The translations under genes and the position numbers were made by a program. Under the pieces are notes generated by a model, which was not told the origin of the DNA, ran no database searches, and was given only the letters and a program-made list of their open reading frames with translations. A stretch of DNA of 33,449 bases from an uncultured Christensenellaceae bacterium (lineage in GTDB: Bacteria; Bacillota; Clostridia; Christensenellales; UBA3700): the NCBI GenBank assembly GCA_944380305.1, contig CALWHF010000017.1, positions 1-33,449 of the forward strand, read 5' to 3'. This document shows, in pieces, positions 19,140 through 27,026 of the stretch (position 1 is the first letter of the stretch; every line of letters begins with the position of its first letter).

Positions 19140-19274
19140 ATGAAGAGAACATTCCAACCCAAGAAGCGTCAGCGCAGCAAAGTGCACGGTTTCAGAAAGA
19201 GAATGAGTTCTACCGGCGGCAGAAACGTCATCAAGAGACGCAGAAACAAGGGCAGAAAGCATCTCAGCGCGTAA
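19140..19274 (+). CDS. rpmH: 50S ribosomal protein L34
   Basis: The product is 44 residues: [20 protein letters not shown], then [20 protein letters not shown] and HLSA. This is a full-length, nearly invariant L34 of the large ribosomal subunit. AGAGGA lies 8 nt before the ATG. It opens the rpmH-rnpA-yidD-yidC-khpB cluster, with rnpA starting 3 nt after its stop. In many Firmicutes rpmH lies next to oriC and dnaA; here its upstream neighbour is the divergent lipoprotein gene. Confidence 0.98.
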   Translation: MKRTFQPKKRQRSKVHGFRKRMSSTGGRNVIKRRRNKGRKHLSA

Positions 19275-19277
19275 TTT

Positions 19278-19616
19278 ATGCAAAAACGGTATAGGCTGAC
19301 AAACAGTCGGTCTTTCGACTATCTATACCGTAAAGGCACCTGCGTGCGGGAAGGTCTCGTCGTACTCTATTACGCTCCGTCCAACCGCGGTATGCGAGTC
19401 GGATTCTCCGTCAGCAAAAAAGTGGGGAAGAGCGTTGTCAGAAACAAAACAAAGAGGCGACTCAAAGAGGCTTTCCGCAAACATATTCCTGAAATAAAAC
19501 ACGGGTTCAACTATCTGGTAGTCGCCCGTCCGCAACTGGCGGATTGCGATTTTTGCCAAATAGAAGAATTTTTGCTCAAAGTTCTTGCCAAGGCGGGGAT
19601 GACGGAGGCGAAATGA
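19278..19616 (+). CDS. rnpA: ribonuclease P protein component
   Basis: The product is 112 residues and is the basic protein subunit that helps the RNase P RNA bind and mature the 5' ends of pre-tRNAs. The family hallmarks are present: the opening RLTNSRSFDYLYRKG, the FSVSKKVGKSVVRNKTKRRL stretch (residues 43-62) with the RNR motif, and length typical of the family. It starts 3 nt after rpmH, and its stop overlaps the yidD start (ATGA). The RNA subunit gene was not found in the window. Confidence 0.97.
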   Translation: MQKRYRLTNSRSFDYLYRKGTCVREGLVVLYYAPSNRGMRVGFSVSKKVGKSVVRNKTKRRLKEAFRKHIPEIKHGFNYLVVARPQLADCDFCQIEEFLLKVLAKAGMTEAK

Positions 19617-19852
19617 GTCTTGCATCGCGCCTTGTCGGCATTTACAAAAGATATTACAATCCGTTGTTCGCGGGAAACTGCAAATATACCCCCAGCTGCT
19701 CGGCATATATGGTCCAGGCGATAAAAAAACGCGGATTTTTTACGGGCGTATTTTTGGGAATATGGCGCATTCTCAGGTGCAATCCCTTTTCGAAGGGAGG
19801 ATTTGATCCCGTTAAAGACAATTTGAGAGGTCGTGCAAAATGGCTTTTATGA
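19613..19852 (+). CDS. yidD: membrane-protein insertion efficiency factor YidD
   Basis: The product is 79 residues with the conserved core YNPLFAGNCKYTPSCSAYMV, followed by GFFTGVFLGIWRILRCNPFS and GGFDPV. YidD is a small peripheral membrane protein that assists YidC-dependent insertion. The ATG overlaps the rnpA stop and has GGAGGCG just upstream; an in-frame extension inside rnpA is not needed. Its 3' end overlaps the start of yidC by 13 nt, so rnpA, yidD and yidC are translationally linked. Confidence 0.96.
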   Translation: MSLASRLVGIYKRYYNPLFAGNCKYTPSCSAYMVQAIKKRGFFTGVFLGIWRILRCNPFSKGGFDPVKDNLRGRAKWLL

Positions 19853-20856
19853 ACACTCTGCTTTCGGCTGAGATGACAAATCTTATAGGTAAATTCCTGC
19901 TTCTTCTTTACGACGCGATCGGCGATTTCGGATGGACGGTCGTCGTATTTACGTTGCTTCTGAAGACGGTGGTGTTGCCTCTCGATATATGGCAGAAAAT
20001 ATCCATGCGCAAGCAGTCAAAAGCGATGGAGCGCATTCGTCCGCAACTCGAAAAGCTGCAAAGACAGTACGCCAATCACCCCGACATCCTGCGTCAGAAA
20101 CAGGCTGAACTTCAGAAAAAAGAGAAGATCCACATCTTTGCGTCCTGTCTTCCGATGATAATAACGATCGTCATATTCTTCGTCGTATGGGCGGGCTTCA
20201 GAGCCCTCGTCGCTTACGAAAACGAGGTCATAGTAGAAAAGCTGATGGCGATATATAACGACAATATCGGCAAAGTCAAGGCAGGAACGATGACAATGGA
20301 TCAGCTCAATACTCTGCTTGCGGAAAGCTACGATCTCCACAGCTGGCTGTGGGTCAAAAACGTATTCATGTCAGATATAGGCACCAACGTCATCCCCGAT
20401 ATTGACACCTTTATGGGCACTATCGGTGCGACGATGCCCGAGCTTTCGCCCGGTCTCACCTATGACAAACTGGTAGGTCCCGCTATGGATCTGTACAACA
20501 AACAGTCCTTCTGGGACGCTGCGAGATGGAACGGTTACTTCGGTCTGCCTATACTTTCCATCGCAACGAGCTTCCTCAGCACCAAGCTGATGCAGAGCCA
20601 GAATCCGCAGATGCCCACAGGTACCGAGGAACAACAAAAAACTCAACAGACTACCACCAAGATACTCAACTACGTCATGCCTCTGATGCTTGGTATATTC
20701 GCGATAATGTACAGCGCGGCATTCGCTATATACTACTTCCTCAGCAACGTATATTCGACCGTGGTCAGTCTTATTTACAACCTTATCGTGAAAAGAAAAG
20801 ACAAGCAGGAAAAGGACAGAATCCTGTCCACGACCTACGTCGGAGGAAAAAAATGA
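19840..20856 (+). CDS. yidC: membrane protein insertase YidC/Oxa1 family
   Basis: The product is 338 residues and inserts and folds proteins in the cytoplasmic membrane, with or after Sec. TM1 holds GWTVVVFTLLLKTVVLPLD (31-49), followed by a charged cytoplasmic helical hairpin (about 52-98) and TM2 (about 100-122). A long loop (about 125-225) comes before the last helices, which include YVMPLMLGIFAIMYSAAFAI. There is no lipobox signal, unlike Bacillus SpoIIIJ. The position of the hydrophilic-groove arginine is a lysine here (K42). At 338 residues it is longer than typical Gram-positive homologues (about 260-290), mainly because of the external loop. It starts within yidD; its stop overlaps the khpB start. 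Confidence 0.95.
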   Translation: MAFMNTLLSAEMTNLIGKFLLLLYDAIGDFGWTVVVFTLLLKTVVLPLDIWQKISMRKQSKAMERIRPQLEKLQRQYANHPDILRQKQAELQKKEKIHIFASCLPMIITIVIFFVVWAGFRALVAYENEVIVEKLMAIYNDNIGKVKAGTMTMDQLNTLLAESYDLHSWLWVKNVFMSDIGTNVIPDIDTFMGTIGATMPELSPGLTYDKLVGPAMDLYNKQSFWDAARWNGYFGLPILSIATSFLSTKLMQSQNPQMPTGTEEQQKTQQTTTKILNYVMPLMLGIFAIMYSAAFAIYYFLSNVYSTVVSLIYNLIVKRKDKQEKDRILSTTYVGGKK

Positions 20857-21689
20857 AAGAAATAGAAATCACCGCGTCCTGTTACGAGGACGCTTTGGCA
20901 GAGGCTCTCAAAGAGCTCGGCCTGACAGAAGAGCAGGTTGACGTCGAGATCGTCAAACAAACGGGTCTCATCCGCAAAAAAGTCACCGTCAAGGTAACTC
21001 AGAAAGCTACCCCCAAAGACATCGCGATCGACTTCATCAATACGCTCATTCAGAAAATGGGTCTCGATTGCACCGCATCGATAAGAGAAGAGGACGACGC
21101 TTATTACGTCTCCGTTTCGGGCAAGGATACCGCGACGCTGATAGGCTACCGCGGCGACGTGCTCGACTGCGTTCAGTATCTGACCCTGCTCGTCGTCAAC
21201 AAGACGACAGACCTCGACAAGAGAATAATAATCGACGGCGAAAATTACAGAGAGAAGAGAACGGCTGTTCTCTCCAAGCTCGCTAAAAAACTCGCGATAA
21301 AGGCGGCTAAGACGGGCAAGGACGTCGCACTCGAGCCGATGAACCCGTTTGAAAGACGCGTCATCCACTCCGCGCTCGCTGACGACAGATTCGTTACCAC
21401 CGAGAGCGAAGGCGAAGAACCCAACCGCTATATCGTGATAAAGCCCAACAAGAGAAGTTTCTCCGATCGTCCGCGTCGCGGCGGCAGCAACGGCGGCAGA
21501 TTCAACAATAAAAGCGGCAACGGCTACCGCAGAGACGGTTTTTACTCTCAACAGTCCGCTCCCGCAGCTAAGCCCGAACCCAAAGAGGAGACCCCAAAAA
21601 ATATGTACAATCACGAGTACAGCATCAATTTCAAGCGTACGGGCGGCGGCAAACTGAGAAGTTTCGGCGAGAAAAAACGCACGTTCTGA
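20853..21689 (+). CDS. khpB: RNA-binding protein KhpB (Jag)
   Basis: The product is 278 residues. Residues 1-51 form a Jag-N domain (EIEITASCYEDALAEALKEL). A KH domain follows with its loop at IGYRGD (about residues 104-109). An R3H-type region (about 150-210) contains EPMNPFERRVIHSAL. The tail from about 213 is rich in Arg, Gly, Asn and Ser and probably disordered. KhpB binds many RNAs and, in Gram-positive cocci, works with KhpA in cell elongation and division control. It starts with an ATGA overlap from yidC behind GGAGGA, and a strong terminator at 21710 ends the operon. Confidence 0.95.
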   Translation: MKEIEITASCYEDALAEALKELGLTEEQVDVEIVKQTGLIRKKVTVKVTQKATPKDIAIDFINTLIQKMGLDCTASIREEDDAYYVSVSGKDTATLIGYRGDVLDCVQYLTLLVVNKTTDLDKRIIIDGENYREKRTAVLSKLAKKLAIKAAKTGKDVALEPMNPFERRVIHSALADDRFVTTESEGEEPNRYIVIKPNKRSFSDRPRRGGSNGGRFNNKSGNGYRRDGFYSQQSAPAAKPEPKEETPKNMYNHEYSINFKRTGGGKLRSFGEKKRTF

Positions 21690-21709
21690 TAACAGAAAAA
21701 AGAATTTTC

Positions 21710-21739
21710 ACGGCACGCCGCAAGGCGCGCCGTTTTTTT
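21710..21739 (+). terminator. intrinsic terminator of the rpmH-khpB operon
   Basis: The arms ACGGCACGCC and GGCGCGCCGT (one mismatch) close a GCAA loop and are followed by seven Ts. Confidence 0.9.
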
Positions 21740-21951
21740 GTCGTCTTTATTTTTTCCTCTGCCTTCCCGCGATGAGCCGTTGCGCAAACTTAAAGCCGTA
21801 GGTCTCTGAGCCCGATCCGTCTTATTGTCTGCCTGAGAAAAGACACGTCGGACGCATTTTCCCGACCCGTTTCATATCCTTTGTTTTTTCCCGTATTTAT
21901 TTCAAAAACTTACGATCCGAGCGCGCGGGGCAAGACCGTATCGTACAAAAT

Positions 21952-21975
21952 AAAAAGAGCTTCGTCGGCTCTTTC
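21952..21975 (-). terminator. intrinsic terminator of mnmE
   Basis: On the minus strand AAAGAGC and GCTCTTT close a 7-nt loop and run into TTTTATTTTG. Confidence 0.75.
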
Positions 21976-22039
21976 TCTTCATTATATATATTGATATTAT
22001 ATTAGGACGTATCGCCGCACGATCGCAAGCGGCGGTTTC

Positions 22040-23371
22040 TTATTTTCCCAGACAGAATTTCGAAAAGATCGCGTCTATTATGCTTTCGTCCGCCGTATTT
22101 CCCGTTATCTCTCCGAGAGCAGAGTAGGCGTCTCTCATATCCACGAGCAGACATTCGGCGGGAGCGTCCCCGAATCCCTCTTTCACCTGCGTCAGGCTGT
22201 CGAAAGCTCTTTTCAACGCATCGTAATGCCTGCTGTCGGTGACTATATTGCCCGAAAAATCGATATTGCCTTCTATCACGCTGTCCACGATCGCGCGTTT
22301 GAGAGAGTCTATCCCTTCTCCCGTCTTCGCGCTTATAAAAACCCCTTTGCGGTCGTCCTTAGCGTGCGGCACGTCGTCTTTGTTGAATACGAATAAGACT
22401 CTGGCGTCGCCGATTGAGGAGAGTATCTCCCTTTCTTCGTCGCTCAGCTCTTTGCCCGCCTCGGCGATAAAAAGCACGACGTCGCTGTTTCTGGCGATCG
22501 TCCTGCTCCTGTCTACACCGATTTTTTCCACCTTGTCGTCCGTGTCGCGTATGCCTGCGGTGTCTATCAGGTTTATCAGAAGTCCGTCTACCTCTATGCG
22601 TTCTTCGAGACTGTCTCTCGTAGTGCCCGCTATCTCGGTGACTATCGCCCTGTCACGTCCGAGCAAAGCGTTTAGGGTAGAGGACTTGCCCACGTTTGCC
22701 ACACCTACTATCGCCACGTCTATACCCTGTTTGACATAGCTGCCGGTCTTGGCGGTGGAGAGCAGTTTTTCAAGTTCCGTACAAAGCTTGTCGACGGTTT
22801 CTCCGGCGACGCGACGGCTCTCTTCTTCCATCTCTTCGGGATAATCCAGCGCGGCCTCCATGGTAGCTATCGCGTCGAGCAGTTTTTCTTCGAACGCATA
22901 TACGCTTTGGGACAGCGATCCCGTCATCGATCTGTACGACGCTTTGAGCTGCGCCTCGCTCTCAGCGTTTATCATAGAGATCACGCCTTCGGCATCGCTG
23001 AGCGCGAGTTTTCCGTTCAGAAACGCGCGTTTTGTGAACTCTCCCTTGTCAGCGGCGACCGCACCCGCGTCTATGCAACCTTTCAGGATCTCTTGTACTA
23101 TCCTGATGCCTCCGTGGCAATGAAATTCAAAAATATCCTCGCCCGTGTAGGTTTTGGGTGCTTTGAAATACACTCCCAGGCACTTGTCGGATATGCCGCC
23201 CGAGGTTGCCGTACCGTAGTACATCATATTGGGTACGGCGTCTTTCAGGTCTTCTAACTTTAGAGTAAAAAAGACTTTCGCCGCGATCTTCAACGCGTCG
23301 TCTCCGCTTATCCTGACTATTCCTATCGCTCCCGTTCCGACGGGGGTGGATATTGCCGCAATCGTCTGCAT
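22040..23371 (-). CDS. mnmE: tRNA modification GTPase MnmE
   Basis: The product is 443 residues. With MnmG it makes the cmnm5 modification of the wobble uridine in several tRNAs. The N-terminal tetrahydrofolate-binding domain (1-120) starts MQTIAAISTPVGTGAIGIVR. The G domain has G1 GVANVGKSS (223-231), GTTRD (249-253), DTAG (270-273) and NKDD. The C-terminus is FCLGK (439-443), which keeps the essential Cys and differs from the usual C-[IVL]-G-K only within the allowed set. GGAGAA lies before the ATG. It is convergent with khpB and divergent from mnmG, the reverse of the common co-directional arrangement. Confidence 0.97.
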   Translation of the reverse strand: MQTIAAISTPVGTGAIGIVRISGDDALKIAAKVFFTLKLEDLKDAVPNMMYYGTATSGGISDKCLGVYFKAPKTYTGEDIFEFHCHGGIRIVQEILKGCIDAGAVAADKGEFTKRAFLNGKLALSDAEGVISMINAESEAQLKASYRSMTGSLSQSVYAFEEKLLDAIATMEAALDYPEEMEEESRRVAGETVDKLCTELEKLLSTAKTGSYVKQGIDVAIVGVANVGKSSTLNALLGRDRAIVTEIAGTTRDSLEERIEVDGLLINLIDTAGIRDTDDKVEKIGVDRSRTIARNSDVVLFIAEAGKELSDEEREILSSIGDARVLFVFNKDDVPHAKDDRKGVFISAKTGEGIDSLKRAIVDSVIEGNIDFSGNIVTDSRHYDALKRAFDSLTQVKEGFGDAPAECLLVDMRDAYSALGEITGNTADESIIDAIFSKFCLGK

Positions 23372-23404
23372 ACAGTTCTCCGCAAGGTTTTTTTCGACGC
23401 TTAT

Positions 23405-23456
23405 AATATATCACACGCGCGCTGCGATTGCAAATAAAAGCGCGTTATGCTATAAT
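23405..23456. promoter_or_regulatory. divergent mnmE/mnmG promoters sharing one palindromic -35
   Basis: TTGCAA (23428-23433) is its own reverse complement. To the right, TATAAT (23451-23456) lies 17 nt away, giving the mnmG promoter. To the left, TATATT (23405-23410 on the minus strand) also lies 17 nt away, giving the mnmE promoter. Both directions would use the same -35 hexamer. Confidence 0.65.
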
Positions 23457-23476
23457 GACCTATCGGAGACAGGACT

Positions 23477-25345
23477 ATGCAGAGAAAATACGACGAGATA
23501 TATGACGCGATAGTGATAGGTGCAGGACACGCGGGAGTCGAAGCGTGCCTCGCTCTCGCACGCCTCGGTCTCAGAACTCTCGTGCTCACTCTTTCTCTCG
23601 ACGCAATATCTTTTATGGCTTGCAATCCCGCTATCGGCGGTACGGCAAAAGGTCACCTGGTGCGCGAAGTCGATGCCCTCGGCGGACAGATGGGCATAAG
23701 CGCGGATCACAATCTTTTGCAGATCCGCATGCTGAATACGGGAAAGGGTGCGGCGGTTCAGAGCCTTCGCGGTCAAGCCGACAAATCCGCTTATCATCTT
23801 TATATGAAGCGCGTGCTCGAACGCGAAAAAAATCTGACAGTGCTGCAAGGCGAAGCTGCGAGCATACTGACCGAAAACGGCAAAGTCATCGGGGTCACTA
23901 CGCTGCAAGGACAGACTTTCGCATGCAAAGGCGTGGTCGTAGCGACGGGCGTATATCTGAACGCGGACATAATCATAGGCGAGTTCCGCCAGCAGACGGG
24001 TCCCAACGGTTTCTGCCGCGCTACCGCGCTGACCGATTGCCTTCTCTCGATGGGCATTCCGACACGACGTTTCAAGACGGGTACCCCCGCAAGAGTAGAC
24101 AAAAAAACTATAAATTTCGACGCGATGCAGATACAGAACGGCGACGAAAAGCTGTATCCTTTCTCCTTTATGACCGACGGGTTTATAGAGAACAAAGAAC
24201 CTTGCTATCTGACTTTTACCACCGAGGAGACAAAGCGCATAATCATGGCGAACATCGCGCGCTCGCCGCTGTATAACGGCAGTATCAAGAGCACGGGGCC
24301 GCGCTACTGTCCTTCGATCGAGGACAAAGTCATGAGATTTGCCGACAAGGAAAGACATCAGATTTTCATCGAACCCGAAAGCGCGTCCACCGACGAAATG
24401 TACGTCCAGGGCATGAGCAGTTCGCTCCCCGTAGACGTGCAGATAGCGATGTATCACTCCGTTATCGGGCTTGAAAAATGCCGCCTGATGCGCTACGCGT
24501 ATGCTATCGAATACGACTGCATTGACTCGACCGCACTCTATCCGTCGCTTATGACAAAGTGCGTTGACGGCTTGTTTATGGCAGGTCAGCTCAACGGCAG
24601 CAGCGGATACGAAGAAGCGTCGGCGCAGGGCATAATTGCGGGCATAAACTGCGCGAGATACGTCACGGACAAACAACCCGTCGTGCTCGGCAGAGACAGC
24701 TCTTATATAGGCGTCCTCATAGACGATCTCGTCACCAAGGGCACAAACGAACCTTACCGCATGATGACCGCGCGCGCGGAGCACCGCCTGTATCTGAGAC
24801 AGGAAAACGCGGACGAAAGACTGACCCCTCTCGGCAGAGAGATAGGTCTCGTCTCGGACGAAAGATACGCTCGCTATCTGGACAAGGAAAGACAGCTCGG
24901 AGAAATAAACGAAGCCCTTTCGAAAACGGTTTCTCCATCTCTTTCTTCACCCCTTTTCGCCGAAACGGGAGATTACGTCCCGCATGCGGGAATGTCTTTC
25001 AAAGAGATACTCAAACGTCCCGGAGTGACCGCGGAACTTCTCGTAAAACATTTCCCCGAGCTTGAAAGATTTTCTCTGCGCTACCTCGAAGAAGTGGCGA
25101 CCGAAACCAGATACGAAGGTTATCTGTCAAAACAGCTCAGCGCGATAGAGCGCACCAAAAAACTCGAAGACAAGGCTTTGCCGGCCGACGCCGACTATCT
25201 GTCGATAAAGGGTCTGCGTCTCGAAGCGAGGCAGAAACTCGACAGGATACGCCCCCTCAATCTCGGACAGGCGTCCAGGATCTCGGGAGTCTCTCCCGCC
25301 GACATAACCGTGCTTATGGTATGGCTTTCGAGGAGGGGACAATGA
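23477..25345 (+). CDS. mnmG: tRNA uridine-5-carboxymethylaminomethyl modification protein MnmG (GidA)
   Basis: The product is 622 residues, normal length. The FAD-binding Rossmann motif is AIVIGAGHAGVEACLALARL (11-30). Other hallmarks are MACNPAIGGTAKGHLVREVD, FKTGTPARVD, GPRYCPSIEDK and NGSSGYEEASAQG, and the C-terminal helical MnmE-binding domain follows. It uses FAD and NADH, with methylenetetrahydrofolate, and forms a complex with MnmE, whose gene is divergent from it. GGAGACAGG precedes the ATG at 23477. The stop overlaps the rsmG start. Confidence 0.98.
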   Translation: MQRKYDEIYDAIVIGAGHAGVEACLALARLGLRTLVLTLSLDAISFMACNPAIGGTAKGHLVREVDALGGQMGISADHNLLQIRMLNTGKGAAVQSLRGQADKSAYHLYMKRVLEREKNLTVLQGEAASILTENGKVIGVTTLQGQTFACKGVVVATGVYLNADIIIGEFRQQTGPNGFCRATALTDCLLSMGIPTRRFKTGTPARVDKKTINFDAMQIQNGDEKLYPFSFMTDGFIENKEPCYLTFTTEETKRIIMANIARSPLYNGSIKSTGPRYCPSIEDKVMRFADKERHQIFIEPESASTDEMYVQGMSSSLPVDVQIAMYHSVIGLEKCRLMRYAYAIEYDCIDSTALYPSLMTKCVDGLFMAGQLNGSSGYEEASAQGIIAGINCARYVTDKQPVVLGRDSSYIGVLIDDLVTKGTNEPYRMMTARAEHRLYLRQENADERLTPLGREIGLVSDERYARYLDKERQLGEINEALSKTVSPSLSSPLFAETGDYVPHAGMSFKEILKRPGVTAELLVKHFPELERFSLRYLEEVATETRYEGYLSKQLSAIERTKKLEDKALPADADYLSIKGLRLEARQKLDRIRPLNLGQASRISGVSPADITVLMVWLSRRGQ

Positions 25346-26040
25346 CTGACTTTCCTCTTCTGAAAAAGTTTTTGCAAGACAACGGACTGTACAGCGACGA
25401 AAGATATGCAAAATTCCTGACATATTTCGACGAAGTTGTCGAGACAAACAAGGTTATGAATCTGACCGCGATCACGACCCCTGAAGACTTCGAAAGCAAA
25501 CATTTTATTGACAGCCTTCTCCCTTTCGCGGAATTCGAAAGCGCAAAGTCGGTCGCGGATATAGGCAGCGGCGCGGGCTTTCCCGCGATACCTCTGGCGA
25601 TAGTGCTCCCCGACGTAAAATTCACGCTCGTGGACAGCCTCAACAAGAGGGTTAATTTCCTTTGCGGCGTAATAGAAAAACTCGGGCTTTCCAACTGCGT
25701 AGCTGTACACTCGAGAGCGGAAGACTTTGCAAAACAGGGCAGAGAAAAATTCGACGTCGTGACGGCAAGAGCGGTCGCGGCAATGAATATTCTTCTCGAA
25801 TATACCGCTCCGATTGCAAAGACGGGCGGCAAGGTGATAGCCTATAAAGGCTCTAACGCCGAAGAGGAGATAAGAGACGCAAAGAAAGCCGCCGATTTAC
25901 TTTGTTGCAAACTCGAAAAGACTCTTTCTTTCAATCTGAACGGCGGTGACGAACGCGTCGTTGCGGTATATAAAAAAATAAGACCCTGCGACAAAAAATA
26001 TCCGAGAGGCGGCAATAAACCGAGGACAAATCCTCTTTGA
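25342..26040 (+). CDS. rsmG: 16S rRNA (guanine527-N7)-methyltransferase RsmG (GidB)
   Basis: The product is 232 residues and methylates N7 of G527 in 16S rRNA. NLTAIT (40-45) and HFIDSL (54-59) are family landmarks. The AdoMet motif is VADIGSGAGFPAIPLA (71-86), followed by TLVDSLNKRVNFL and DVVTARAVAAMN. The ATG overlaps the mnmG stop (ATGA) behind GAGGAGGGG, so the two are coupled. Its 3' end is only 11 nt from the end of the convergent TIR gene. Loss of RsmG usually gives low-level streptomycin resistance, which is family knowledge. Confidence 0.97.
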   Translation: MTDFPLLKKFLQDNGLYSDERYAKFLTYFDEVVETNKVMNLTAITTPEDFESKHFIDSLLPFAEFESAKSVADIGSGAGFPAIPLAIVLPDVKFTLVDSLNKRVNFLCGVIEKLGLSNCVAVHSRAEDFAKQGREKFDVVTARAVAAMNILLEYTAPIAKTGGKVIAYKGSNAEEEIRDAKKAADLLCCKLEKTLSFNLNGGDERVVAVYKKIRPCDKKYPRGGNKPRTNPL

Positions 26041-26051
26041 TGGATAATTAT

Positions 26052-26810
26052 TTAATCATTTTTTTCAATCAGTACGCGATAAAGTGTTTCTAGCTGTTCT
26101 TTCGTAGGTTTAGAATCTATCTTCAACGCGTTACTTTTGTATAAAATCGTTCCAAAATCGCCGACGTAATTCTTATCGCTTTTGATAATTACGGGAATAA
26201 CGGATGCGCCGCAATTCAAAGCATATTCCAACTCCATCATAACATATTTGCTTTTATTCGAATTTTCGGATAAAATAACTATTACGTTTCCTTCTTCTGC
26301 ACATTTTGCTATTTCGTTTTTTATTTGATTAAACCATGACGCGCCTGCTCGTACGTCGGTGTAATCGAAAACGGCTATTCCTTTTTTTCTCATAAAAGTC
26401 ATTATGGCTTTTGCTGTTTTTTTGTCTAGATCAGAACAGCTTACGAAAAGACGGTTCTGCTTTATCATTTTCATCAGCGCGTTCAGAAGTCTTATTATGC
26501 CTTGCTGAAAATCGTTTTCTATATCTACCTCGTATATTCTGCTTTTATCAAGGCTTCTTATATATTCGAGCTCTTTCTTCACCCACTCAGATCTCTCTGA
26601 ATTTCTGCTTTTACAGTAAAGAAAAATATTCCTTGCCTCTATTTCTTTCTTTATAAAGTCTTCGAGATTTTGATTATCGTCATCGAGGCACTTCAAAAAG
26701 AATATAAGAGGTTCGCAATCGAGAGTTTCTAGAATATCTCTTATTTTTCTGACTTTCTCCTCGTCTTTGTGTGAATGAGATAAAAATATAGTCAGTTTGT
26801 TTTCTTTCAT
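26052..26810 (-). CDS. tandem TIR-domain protein (two TIR domains)
   Basis: The product is 252 residues made almost wholly of two TIR domains. TIR1 (about 5-95) runs from LTIFLSHSHKDEEKV to SEWVKKELEYI; TIR2 (about 119-215) runs from RLFVSCSDLDKKTA through YTDVRAGASWFNQI to SKYVMMELEYAL and SVIPVII. Each keeps the glutamate that is catalytic in TIR NAD-glycohydrolases (E80 and E193), so NAD cleavage or nucleotide-signal production is possible. No partner or sensor domain is present. An upstream TTG (26858) lies between the -35 and -10, so the ATG at 26810 with AAGGA upstream is the start. The gene is more AT-rich than its neighbours and sits between rsmG and parB, as though inserted. Defence is an inference. 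Confidence 0.9.
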   Translation of the reverse strand: MKENKLTIFLSHSHKDEEKVRKIRDILETLDCEPLIFFLKCLDDDNQNLEDFIKKEIEARNIFLYCKSRNSERSEWVKKELEYIRSLDKSRIYEVDIENDFQQGIIRLLNALMKMIKQNRLFVSCSDLDKKTAKAIMTFMRKKGIAVFDYTDVRAGASWFNQIKNEIAKCAEEGNVIVILSENSNKSKYVMMELEYALNCGASVIPVIIKSDKNYVGDFGTILYKSNALKIDSKPTKEQLETLYRVLIEKND

Positions 26811-26846
26811 TATTTTCTTTTCCTTGCATTCTTTTTCATCAATCTG

Positions 26847-26875
26847 ATTATAATTCAATCTCTTTAATTTTTCAA
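26847..26875 (-). promoter_or_regulatory. sigma-A promoter of the tandem-TIR gene
   Basis: On the minus strand TTGAAA (26870-26875) and TATAAT (26847-26852) are 17 nt apart. Transcription would start near 26840, giving a leader of about 30 nt. Confidence 0.75.
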
Positions 26876-26926
26876 TACGGTAATATTTAATTAAATCATC
26901 ATTTTTACAGTCTTTATAATTTAATA

Positions 26927-27011
26927 TTGCTTTCCTTTCTCATATTTGTTATAATTAGTGTATAAAACAACTTGAAAACAGTATAATACAGTATTTTACT
27001 GTTTTTTACTG
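26927..27011 (+). promoter_or_regulatory. parB promoter and palindromic operator-like array
   Basis: TATAAT occurs at 26950-26955 (with TTGCTT 17 nt upstream) and at 26982-26987. Overlapping the second is a symmetric array: ACAGTA at 26978 and 26988, then TACTGT at 26997 and TACTG at 27007. Within each pair the repeats start 10 bp apart, one helical turn. This layout suits cooperative binding of a repressor. The parB ribosome site AAGAGG follows. Confidence 0.55.
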
Positions 27012-27026
27012 AAAAAGAGGTACATA

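Larger units (their letters stand above)
21690..22039. other. convergent spacer between khpB and mnmE
   Basis: The spacer holds two terminators facing each other (21710-21739 plus, 21952-21975 minus) and a GC-rich inverted repeat near 22012-22033 without a T-run. No gene is seen. Confidence 0.6.

Noticed and set aside
22012..22033. Terminator for mnmE or khpB
   Set aside because: The GC-rich arms are good, but there is no T-run on either side; better terminators lie at 21710 and 21952.
23450..24784. Long minus-strand open frame (444 codons) opposite mnmG
   Set aside because: mnmG is unmistakable on the other strand; the antisense frame has no domain and no ribosome site.
26811..26858. Earlier TTG start for the TIR protein
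   Set aside because: It lies upstream of the -10 element and would not be transcribed from the visible promoter.
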